64,000 nt of DNA, taken from Corylus avellana. Lineage: Eukaryota; Streptophyta; Magnoliopsida; Fagales; Betulaceae. The stretch is from NCBI RefSeq assembly GCF_901000735.1, contig NC_081543.1, forward strand, positions 36,266,590 to 36,330,589. Reading direction: 5' to 3'. Position numbers and translations under genes: made by a program. Positions 55,131-64,000 of the stretch are shown one piece after another. The first letter of the stretch is position 1. Every line of letters starts with the position of its first letter. The notes under the pieces are model-generated. The model was not told where the DNA came from. It was given only the letters and a program-made list of their open reading frames with translations, and did not search any database.

Positions 55131-58040
55131 ATGGAAATGGTGGTTTCGATTATTGGCTCAGTGCTGGCAGAAACTGGCCGGCTTCTATGTGGCTCTATCT
55201 ATTCGAAGATCAAGGATACTGTCAAATTCCAATCAAACCTGGATGTTTTGGGAAAGGACATGAAACCCCTCCTGGCTCAAAGAGATGGAGTGAAAAATGA
55301 ATCGGAATTAGCCATGAAAGAAAGGAAAAGTGCTGAAAACTCAAGTCATAGAATGGCTTAAGGAGGTTGAAGAGCTTCACCTTAAAGTCAATCAGATTCA
55401 AGCAGTTAAGCTTTCTCGACAGTCCTTCAATTGCAGTAAACGATATAGAATAAGCAGAGAAGTGGCAAAAAAGCTCAAAAAGATAGAAGGGCTCTTAAAA
55501 GATGGGAGTTCGCATTCTGGTGCTGTGGCTGTCACTCATTCCATGCCCAGAGTAATGGAGCACGTTCCTGGACCAACAATTCAAGACCAAACAACATCAT
55601 CAAAGACTTTACCCAAAACTATGGCTTTATTATCTAATGATGGAGTCCGGAGGATCGGTATTTGGGGAATGGGAGGAGTAGGCAAGACTACTTTGGTAAG
55701 AAACTTGAACAATAAGCTCAAGAATATTTCTTCAATGCAACCTTTTGGCATCGTCATATGGGTGACTGTTTCCAAGAATTTGGACATGAAAAAGGTCCAG
55801 ACACAAATAGCTCAAAGATTGAATTTGGAGGCGAAAATGGAAGAAAGCCTAGAGCGAATGGCTATTCGACTTTATCAAAGACTTGAGGAGGAAGAAAAAT
55901 TTCTACTCATTCTGGATGATGTTTGGGAGAAAATTGATTTGGAAACTTTGGGTGTCCCACAACCTGAAGTTCATCAGGGTTCTAAGATCATATTAACATC
56001 ACGCTTTAAGGATGTTAGTAGGGACATGATGGCGGATGATCAAGTTAAAGTGGATGTTTTAAATGATGAAGAAGCTTGGCAATTGTTTAGCAGAAATGCA
56101 GCGAATGTGGTTACTTCGGAATGTATCAAACCATTTGCAGAAGCAATTGCTAAAAGATGTTGTGGTTTGCCTTTGGCCATCATCACCATGGGAACTGCTA
56201 TGAGAGGAAAGACAATGGTCGAGCTGTGGAAGCATGCCTTAAATGAGTTGCAAAGGTCGGTGGCCTTGTACAGGAGGTGTGGAGGATAAGCTCTACAAGC
56301 CTTTGAAGTGGAGTTATGAATCATTAGAAGGTAAAAATATAAAACCTTGTTTCCTCTACTGTTCTTTGTTTCCTGAGGACTTCTCAATTGAAATAAGTGA
56401 ACTAGTACAATACTGGCTCGCAGAAGGCTTGATAGATGAATAAGAAAACTATGAGGATTCAGTCAATAGAGGAATTGCTTTGATTGAAAATCTGAAAGAC
56501 TTTTGTTTGTTGGAAGTTGGTGCCCGCAAGGATACTGTAAAGATGCATGACGTTGTTCGTGATGTCGCTATATGGATTGCGTCATCATCTGAGGATGAAT
56601 GTAAATCCCTTATTCGTTCGGGGATTGGCTTGAGCGAGATTTCGATTGTTGAGTTATCCAGTTTTCCCAAAAGAGTTTCATTCATGAATAACAAGATAAC
56701 AAGGTTGCCAGATTGTGTAGTACAATGTTCAGAGGCCTCCACTTTACTCCTACAAGGTAATTTTCCTCTTGACAGAGTTTCTGAGAAATTCTTGCAAGGA
56801 TTTGAATCACTCAGGGTTTTGAATATGCCGCATACACTCATTGCCTCTTTCTCTACTTCAACTTGGTGAACTTCGTGCTCTTCTTTGAGGGGTCTGCTTC
56901 TATCTTGAAGAGTTACCTCCATTGGAAGAGCTTATTAAACTTCAAGTGTTTGACCTCTCTGCCACTCGTATTAGAGAATTGCCAAGAGGGATGAAAAATT
57001 TGAGCAACTTAAAGCAACTGAACCTATCTCGCACTCACTACCTAAAAACCATTCAAGCTGGAGTTATATCTCGGCTGTCTTGTTTAGAGGTTCTGGATAT
57101 GACACTCAGTGGTTACCATTTGAGTGTTAAGGGAGAGATAGAAGAGGAACGGACATCTTTTGAAGAGCTCGGATGCCTTGAACGACTACTTGTCTTATCT
57201 ATTAGATTGGAGAGGATCCCATGTCTCAGCACTGAAGATCTTTCCTGGATAAATAGATTAAGAAAATTCCAATTTTTCATTGGCCCAACAGCAAACTCCT
57301 TACCAACTAGACATGACAAAAGGAGGGTGACTATCAGTGGTCTTAATCTTCCGGGAGAATGGATTGGGTGGCTGTTGAGTAATGCAAGTTCTCTCGTCTT
57401 AAATCATTGTTGGGGATTGAATGAGATGCTTGAAGACCTGGTAATTAACAGTGTTGACTGCTTTGCTGGGCTAAAATCACTTGCTATTGCAAGCTCTAAC
57501 AGCAGTTTACGGCCAGGAGGAGGATGTACAGCCCACTTTGACCTACTACCAAATTTAGAGGAACTTTATCTCCAACACCTGACTTACCTAGAAATCATTT
57601 CTGAACTAGTTGGCCATCTTGGGCTGAGATTTCTTAGACTCAAATTAATTGAAGTGACTCGGTGTTCGCAAATGAAACATCTTCTCTCCTGTGGTTACCA
57701 TATTCACACTTTGCCAAAACTAGAAGTAGTCAAGGTAAGCTTCCGTGACAAGTTAGATGAGCTCTTTAGTTATCATTCCATATAATTTATTGCTCCAGAT
57801 CCTGTTGTTCCAAGCCTACGGATGTTGGAATTGAAGCACCTTCCCAAATTAAGGACTCTTTGCAGGCACGAGACATGGCCGCATCTAGAGCAGGTTACTG
57901 TCATCAAGTGCAATCGTCTTACAATGCTGTTTCGTACTAACGAAACTGCAGATACAATTAAGGAAATCAGAGAAGAATCATAATGGTGGAGGCATTGGGG
58001 TGGCATGCTGCCAGAACTAAATCAAGTCTGGAGCCTTCTA
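55131..58040 (+). pseudogene. CC-NBS-LRR resistance gene, copy 1, inactivated
   Basis: It is collinear with the intact gene at 61230. The start MEMVVSIIGSVLAETGRLL and coiled-coil region are present. Comparison with copy 2 shows: an extra base at about 55320-55340; intact NB-ARC motifs GMGGVGKTT, LLILDDVWE and GLPLA; another extra base at about 56262-56285; a TAA at 56441-56443; an MHD motif (KMHDVVRDVAIWIAS); a net loss of 8 bases at about 56830-56850; a TGA at 56886-56888; LRRs; a TAA at 57783-57785; and a TAA at 57981-57983 that may be premature or the old end. Five separate open pieces result. With this many lesions it cannot code a full receptor, though truncated CC-NBS pieces or RNA remain possible. 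It belongs to the At4g27190/RPS2-type CNL clade by its motifs. Confidence 0.9.
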
Positions 58041-59519
58041 TCTTCATCCTTCTGAGGCCAAGAGAAGTGCATCTCAGAGCCTCTGGAAGTGAACTGAGAC
58101 AGAAGCTTGAGCAATATGTAGATGGAAGTGTTTAATAAGGTGCACATTTAAAGACAATTCATGCAACTCATTTATCTGGTCGTGCCAGTTAAATATCTGC
58201 TCAATTCTTTTATCACAAGCTACGGAAGACAGGAAAGCAAATTTTGTATAATTCGCTATATTTTCATTTTCCTCTGCTTTTCTGGTATATATCTTGGTGC
58301 AAATGTTATGGACTAGAAGCATCATATTCATCTTCTTGTCCTTGTAAATTGGAAGCCTATGCTTTCCAGTTCCTTGAATAAATATAAATTGCACCTTTAA
58401 ACTAAATAGAGAGCTCCTAATTGCATTAAACTAGGTGATATTCAGTAAATATATGCATATGCTTTCCAGTTTTTGTGTGAGTGAGGTGTTCAATATTATT
58501 ATATTAATGTTGTTGTTGTTGTTGCTGTTGTCTCTCTTTTTTGCCTTTCAGTAAATATACACCTGCACTTTACATGGAATGTTATCTTTTCAAATTCTAT
58601 GGTGGTATCAGATCCTTGTAAGAATATCATATCGTCCTCTTCTACCATTCGTTGGCTTCTACTAAAGGCAGGCAACTGCAGACAAAGAAAATGTTTCCCT
58701 ATTCTTGATTTCAATAAATCCACCAAGTGGTAGTTATAGCCAACTTACTCTTGCATGTTGTTAAATCACCACTTTTTTTAAAAGCTTAACCCGATAAGAA
58801 AATGTAAATTTAATCATTTATTCATTGATTTAACACGTGATACTAGGAAGTATAGTGTTTCAGAGACAATATTCAGTATATTTCCTTGTGCTCAGCAATC
58901 AATTCTGGACAGAACATGATCTAGGTAGTTAAAATGACAAAAATATCATACGCAAGTCAGAAAGAGTTTATGCATGCAAAAAGCCAAATATATAGCGGAA
59001 TAATCAAGTGCAGTTGGGAACTGAATTTATCAATCTGAACAAATAAACAGGAAACATATTCTAAGAGGGATAACTATAATTTTTCTTTTCTTCGAAACCA
59101 CAACCAAAGAGTAGTCCTTTTGTATAATTTAACATTCAAACACCTTACCAAACACGGGGACAAACACAATGAGCACTTTTGAAGGATTATAAATGCAGGA
59201 ACAACTTCTCACCTCCAAAGCCTTCTCCTCATCTTATATGAATTTTGGCAACTTCCTCATCAGATATTTTCTGTCAGCTCCAGCTAAAGCAAAAATTATC
59301 AGTTGGCCATAACTAAACTTAACTGCAGAATTCATAAATTAATAACTCTTTTTAAAGTAAATAAATAGAGAAGTCCATTTTCCTCACGCGGATGTAAAAT
59401 GACCAACTTCCTGGCAAACCTATGCCGCGTTGCATCATAATATAATAAAAAAGATGAGAAACTTCTTGGCAACTCTGCTTTCTTTTCAGGTGAAAGAATG
59501 GGAAAGGCCATGGCATTTT

Positions 59520-59628
59520 CGTTATATTTGTTCAATCATGCATGTTTTGGAATAACTTTTTATAAAGCGTCTTAGACAAAATGGAAAAGGAAACTGGTCC
59601 AAGACTTGATTGATTGAGGTTGGGGGAC

Positions 59629-59668
<40 letters not shown>

Positions 59669-59810
59669 TCCCAAACCAGTGTCTGTAAATATATAGTTAA
59701 TGTGCTCTTATTTTCTTTAGGGTTTCTCAAGTTTATCCTTAGTCTCCATCTCTCTCGCTGACGATCGGCTCTACCACAGTCTCCCCCGGATATCAAGAGG
59801 TATTCGATCG
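59520..59810 (+). promoter_or_regulatory. Promoter and probable leader exon of the second NLR
   Basis: It contains blocks shared with 54700-54900, an (AT)18 repeat, and then a CT-rich stretch (59735-59790) ending at a donor-like 'CAAGAG|GTATTCG' near 59801. An acceptor-like 'TTTGTCAG' occurs at 61200-61206, just before the coding start, so a 5' UTR intron of about 1.4 kb is likely but inferred. Confidence 0.4.
59631..59666. repeat. (AT)18 microsatellite in the NLR promoter
   Basis: It is a perfect 36-base dinucleotide repeat inserted right after 'gggggaccc'. The matching position upstream of the pseudogene copy has no repeat. Confidence 0.9.
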
Positions 59811-60223
59811 TCACCTTAATATATATATATTGTCTGATTTTCTGGTTTTCCTTTATTTGGGTTTTGTTCATATTTTGTTCGGATCTAATATTGTATTTGG
59901 TTGCTTAGAAAAGTGAGGCAGATAAACAAATATTTTGGATTTTATGTTTTATTTTTTAGCTTTCAGTTTGATGAAAGCTAAGATCACCGATTAGTTTGGA
60001 TCTTAGTTTAAGACGCTTTCAAAGTTAATCAGTTTAAGTGCAGCTGCTGATATTAGTTTATAGTGTTTAGTTTAAAACTTTGACCCAATCAACCGCCAAC
60101 ACAACATCACCGATTAAGTAGAGGTGGTGGAGTAATGTTAGAAAGACGACTCTTATCCTCTTTAACATTCTTTATTTTAATTTTCATGTATTTTTTTATG
60201 GTAAAGTTTTTGTACTTCTTAAA

Positions 60224-60778
60224 CTATCACCCAATTGATAATGTTCCCACAAATTTTCAATTGTCACAATGTCTCCCAAAACTACCAAAATATTGTCAAT
60301 GTTCTTCAAATGACAAAACTACCCTTAGTAAAATAAAAATTTAAAAAAAAATCCTTTTTTAAAAAAAATTTTCGAATTTTTTTATATAGATTGAATTTTT
60401 TTTTTTAATTTAAAAAAACTTGTTTTAATTTTTTTTTAAATAAAAATTTTCTTTTTTTAAAAAAAAATTCTGTTAAAAAAAATAACAATTTTCGTTTAAA
60501 AATAAAAATTTTCGTTATTTTTAAAAAATATATATTTCGTCTTTAATTTTTTTTTTAATTAAAATTTTAGTTCTTTTTTAAAAAAAAAAAAAAATTATTA
60601 TTTGATTTATTTTTTTCAAATTTATAGGAGTATTTTTGTCTTATTGAGAAATTTATAGAGGTATTTTTTATCTTTTTTTTGGTAGCCTTGGGGTGGACAT
60701 TGACAATGTTTTGATAATTTGAAGGGACATTGTCAATTTGGTTGTAATTTGAGCAAGGTATGTGAACTTTACCCAATA
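60224..60778. mobile_element. Foldback MITE upstream of the second NLR
   Basis: The left arm ('aaactatcacccaattgat', 'tcacaatgtctccc', 'atattgtcaatgttc') pairs with the right arm ('ggacattgacaatgtttt', 'gggacattgtcaatttgg', 'gtaatttgagcaagg'). The centre is long A/T homopolymer. It shares arm words with 2470-2890 and probably lies in the 5' UTR intron. Confidence 0.65.
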
Positions 60779-61229
60779 TTTTATTTCTTTTTTTATTTTA
60801 TTTTATTTTTAATTCATGATTTGAATAAAATAAAAAAGCAAAGCCAAAAAAACAATTAAAATTATTTTAATAAAATAATTTTTTTGTTCCAAAAAAAGAA
60901 AATTTATTATTTATTTTTAGATTTTAATTTTTGAAAAAACTTTTTAAAATGTTAATGTAGATTTACGAACGAGTGTCTTTAAATTGGACGAAAACACTAG
61001 CTAGGAAGAAGTTATTATTATTATTATTTTTTTTTTGGTAAGAAGGAAAAATTTAATTGAAACTCCTGAAAACCTTATATTTCATTTTAGATTTAGAAGT
61101 TAAATTGGACTAAATTGATATGGCGCATTTCTCATGGAGTAAATGTAATATTTCCCTTTTAATTTTTTTATCTAACACTTTGTGTTCTTCTGCGGTTCTT
61201 TGTCAGTGATTTTTAGCAAAACAGTAGCC

Positions 61230-64000
61230 ATGGAAGTGGTGGGTGCGGTTGTTGGTGAAGTGGTGATAGCAACTGGCCGGGTTCTGTGTTGCTCTATCTA
61301 TTCCAAGATGGAGAACACTGTCAAATTCCAATCAAATCTCGATGTTTTGAAAAAGGAGATGGAACTCCTCCTTGCTCTAAGAGATGGAATAAAAAATGAA
61401 ACGGAATTAGCCGAGCAAGAAGAAAAAGTAGTGAGAAGTCAAGTCATAGAGTGGCTTAAGGAGGTTGAAGAGCTGCAGCTTAAAGTCAACCAGATTCAAG
61501 CAGTAAGGCTGTCTCAACTGTCCTTAAATTGCAGTAAACGGTATAGAATAAGCAAGGAAGCGATAGAGAAGCTCAAAGATATACATGGGCTCCTAGAAGC
61601 TGGGAGGTCACATTCCGGTGCTGTGGCTGTCAATCATCGAATGCCCAGAGCGGTGGAGCGCATTCCTGGACCAACAATTCAAGATCAAACAACACCATCA
61701 AAGACTTTGGCTGAAATTATGGCTTTATTGTCTGATGATGAAGTCCAAAGGATCGGTATTTGGGGAATGGGAGGGGTAGGCAAGACTACCTTGGTGAGAA
61801 ACTTGAACAATAAGCTCAAGGGTACTTCAGTGCAACCTTTTGGCATCGTCATATGGGTTACTATATCCCGTAATTTGGACATAAAAAATGTCCAGAAACA
61901 AATAGCTGAGAGATTGAATTTGCCACCAATAATGGGAGAAAGTATGGAGAGATTGACTAATCGACTTTATGAAAAACTTGAGAAGGTGGAAAAATTTATG
62001 ATCATTCTAGATGATGTATGGGAGAAAATTGATTTGGACTATTTGGGTGTCCCACGGCACGAAGATAACAAGGGTTCTAAGATCATATTGACAACTCGAT
62101 CTTTCGACGTTTGTAGGCATATGATGACCGATAGACAAGTTAAAGTGGCTGTTTTAAATGATGATGAATCTTGGCAATTGTTTAGTAGAAATGCAGGTAA
62201 TGTGGCCAGTTTGGAACACATTTCACCATTTGCAAAAGCAATTGCTAGAGAATGTTGCGGATTGCCTTTGGCCCTCGTCACGATGGGAGCTGCTATGAGA
62301 GAAAAGACAAAGGTTGAACTGTGGAAGCATGCATTAAATGAATTGCAGAGATCAGTTTCTTGTCCACCACACATTGAGGATAAGATCTATAAGCCATTGA
62401 AGTGGAGTTATGACTCATTAGAAGGTGAAAAAATAAAATATTGTTTTCTGTACTGCTCTTTGTTTCCCGAAGACTTCTCAATTGAAATAAGTGAACTCGC
62501 ACAGTGCTGGCTGGCAGAAGGGTTGCTAAATGAGAAAGAAAATTATGAGGATTCATTCAATAGAGTCATTAATTTGATTGAAATTTTGAAGGATTCTTGT
62601 TTGTTGGAAAATGGTGCTCATATGGACACTGTAAAGATGCATGACGTTATTCGCGATGTTGCTATATGGATTGCATCATTGTTAGAGGATGGATGTAAAT
62701 CCTTTGTTTGTTCAGGGTCTGGCTTGAGTGAAATGTCAGTTGTCGAGTTATCAAATTCTTTTAAAAGAGTTTCGTTCATGAATAACAAGATAATAAGGCT
62801 GCCTGATTGTGTGGTACAATGTTCAAAGGCTTCCACGTTGCTACTACAAGGTAATGTTCCCCTTGATAGGGTTCCCGAGAGATTTCTACAAGGATTTGAA
62901 GCACTCAGGATCTTGAATATGAGTGGAACTAACATTCATTCATTGCCACTTTCTGTACTTCAACTTGGTGAACTCCGAACTCTTCTTTTACGGGATTGCC
63001 GCAATCTTAAAGAATTACCCCCACTAGAAAAGCTTAGTAGACTTCAAGTGCTTGACCTCTCTGCCACTGGTATTAGAGAATTGCCAAGAGGGATGGAAAA
63101 CTTGAGCAACTTGAAGCAACTAAACCTGTCCCGAAATATCCACCTAACATCCATTCAAGCTGGAATTATATATCGGTTGTCTTGTTTAGAGGTTCTGATT
63201 ATGACACCAAGTGCTTATCAATTCAGTGTGAAGAGAAATGTACAAGAGGCAATGGCATGTCTTGAAGAGCTAAAATGCCTTGAGCGATTACTTGTCCTCT
63301 ACATCAGATTGGAGAGAATCCCATATTTCAGCTATGAAGATCTTTTATGGATGGATAGATTAAGACAATTCTACTTTTCCATCGGCCCAACGGAGAAAAA
63401 CTTAGCAACTAGACATGAAAAAAGGGTGGGGGATTTCCTTCCAAATAGACGTGAAAAAAGGGTGGGGAATTTCTTTCCAACTAGACATGAAGAAAAGGTG
63501 GTGTATATCAGGCATCTTGATCTTCGTTCAGAAGAACTGATTGGGCCATTGTTGAGTACTGCAAATTATCTCATCTTAGGTCATTGTTTGGGACTGAGTG
63601 ATATGCTAGAAAACTTGGTCCTTAATAGTGTTGTCTGCTTTGCTGGTTTAAAATCTCTTACCATCCAGAGTTGTAGCGGCAGTGTATGGCAAGGAGGATG
63701 TGCTGCTGATAGTGATCTACTACCAAACCTAGAGGAACTTTATCTCGAACATCTGAATTACGGAAAAAGCATTTCAGAACTGTTTGGCCATCTTCGGTTG
63801 AGATTTCTTAGACTAAAATTAATACAAGTGTTGTCGTGTTCTCAAATGGAATATCTTTTTTCCTGTGGTTGCCTGCCAAAATTAGAAGTAATTGAGGTAC
63901 GGGGCTGTGACAGGTTAGGTGAGCTCTTTATTTATGATTCCGTGCAATATATCGCTCCAAATCCTGTTGTTCCAAGCCTACGGATATTGGAATTGGATTG
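61230..64000 (+). CDS. CC-NBS-LRR disease resistance protein, copy 2 (partial, runs off the window)
   Basis: It is an intracellular immune receptor of the CNL class. The frame from MEVVGAVVGEVVIATGRVL is open for 923 codons to the window end, with no intron or lesion. Residues 1 to about 150 form the coiled-coil domain (EVEELQLKVNQIQAV). The NB-ARC has the P-loop GMGGVGKTT (179-187), kinase 2 with LDDVW (about 260-264), RNBS-B GSKIILTTR, GLPLA (344-348), a CFLYCSLFPEDF block and MHD (470-472), so nucleotide binding should be intact. LRRs start at about residue 500 (LRILNMSGTNIHSLP, LQVLDLSATGIRELP, NLKQLNLS). Within the LRRs a 36-base unit is present three times (63408-63515), against one unit in the pseudogene. 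It resembles At4g27190/RPS2-like CNLs. The effector it recognises is unknown. Confidence 0.93.
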   Translation, partial: MEVVGAVVGEVVIATGRVLCCSIYSKMENTVKFQSNLDVLKKEMELLLALRDGIKNETELAEQEEKVVRSQVIEWLKEVEELQLKVNQIQAVRLSQLSLNCSKRYRISKEAIEKLKDIHGLLEAGRSHSGAVAVNHRMPRAVERIPGPTIQDQTTPSKTLAEIMALLSDDEVQRIGIWGMGGVGKTTLVRNLNNKLKGTSVQPFGIVIWVTISRNLDIKNVQKQIAERLNLPPIMGESMERLTNRLYEKLEKVEKFMIILDDVWEKIDLDYLGVPRHEDNKGSKIILTTRSFDVCRHMMTDRQVKVAVLNDDESWQLFSRNAGNVASLEHISPFAKAIARECCGLPLALVTMGAAMREKTKVELWKHALNELQRSVSCPPHIEDKIYKPLKWSYDSLEGEKIKYCFLYCSLFPEDFSIEISELAQCWLAEGLLNEKENYEDSFNRVINLIEILKDSCLLENGAHMDTVKMHDVIRDVAIWIASLLEDGCKSFVCSGSGLSEMSVVELSNSFKRVSFMNNKIIRLPDCVVQCSKASTLLLQGNVPLDRVPERFLQGFEALRILNMSGTNIHSLPLSVLQLGELRTLLLRDCRNLKELPPLEKLSRLQVLDLSATGIRELPRGMENLSNLKQLNLSRNIHLTSIQAGIIYRLSCLEVLIMTPSAYQFSVKRNVQEAMACLEELKCLERLLVLYIRLERIPYFSYEDLLWMDRLRQFYFSIGPTEKNLATRHEKRVGDFLPNRREKRVGNFFPTRHEEKVVYIRHLDLRSEELIGPLLSTANYLILGHCLGLSDMLENLVLNSVVCFAGLKSLTIQSCSGSVWQGGCAADSDLLPNLEELYLEHLNYGKSISELFGHLRLRFLRLKLIQVLSCSQMEYLFSCGCLPKLEVIEVRGCDRLGELFIYDSVQYIAPNPVVPSLRILELD
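63408..63515 (+). repeat. Three tandem 36-bp units inside the LRR coding region
   Basis: The units are 63408-63443, 63444-63479 and 63480-63515, coding TRHEKRVGDFLP, NRREKRVGNFFP and TRHEEKVVYIRH. The neighbouring pseudogene has only one unit (PTRHDKRRVTIS). The length is a multiple of three, so the frame is kept. Confidence 0.85.

Noticed and set aside
1..64000. CRISPR arrays, bacterial operons or phage elements
   Set aside because: No spaced direct repeats of that type; all coding regions are plant nuclear genes with introns.

Overview
The window is nuclear DNA of a eudicot plant. Genes carry introns with GT..AG borders, intergenic DNA is AT-rich and full of foldback MITEs, tRNA-derived SINEs and retrotransposon scraps, and the products are plant-specific (class I formin, class VI small HSP, subgroup IVc bHLH, GAUT12/IRX8, CC-NBS-LRR). 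The species cannot be read from the sequence; a woody rosid is a guess only.

Left part (1-9.4 kb): a lineage-specific cluster, all on the minus strand, of short repetitive charged proteins. Family A (703-1740, 6101-6658) and family B (4358-4933, 7543-8811, 8908-9300) alternate A1-B1-A2-B2, which fits tandem duplication of an A+B unit. Flanks and TATA boxes were copied too. A and B share N-terminal motifs, and B2 ends in a segment resembling the GeBP/storekeeper DNA-binding domain (DUF573). One SINE is embedded in the B2 reading frame and a second splits the upstream copy.

Middle part (10.2-48 kb): a conserved block. In order: FH5-like formin (minus), class VI HSP21.7-like protein (plus), ATK2/ATK3-type kinesin-14 (plus), PNSL3-like NDH lumenal subunit (minus), ILR3/bHLH115-like bHLH (plus), a DUF1995 chloroplast protein (plus) and GAUT12/IRX8 (minus). 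Five of these match, in order, what I recall of Arabidopsis At5g54650-At5g54690; PNSL3 and DUF1995 are extra. I resolved complete exon chains for all of them, and every chain closes in frame. The genes serve unrelated functions (actin nucleation, spindle motor, iron response, photosynthetic NDH assembly, cell-wall xylan/pectin), so this is synteny rather than a functional cluster.

48-54.7 kb is a gene-poor stretch with MITEs, a copia-type primer-binding-site relic and what looks like an orphan exon of a neprosin-family gene.

Right part (54.7-64 kb): a tandem pair of CC-NBS-LRR resistance genes on the plus strand. The first (55131-58040) is a pseudogene with at least three frameshifts and three or four nonsense codons. 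The second (from 61230) is open for 923 codons and runs off the window. Both keep a P-loop stretch resembling the miR482/2118 target.
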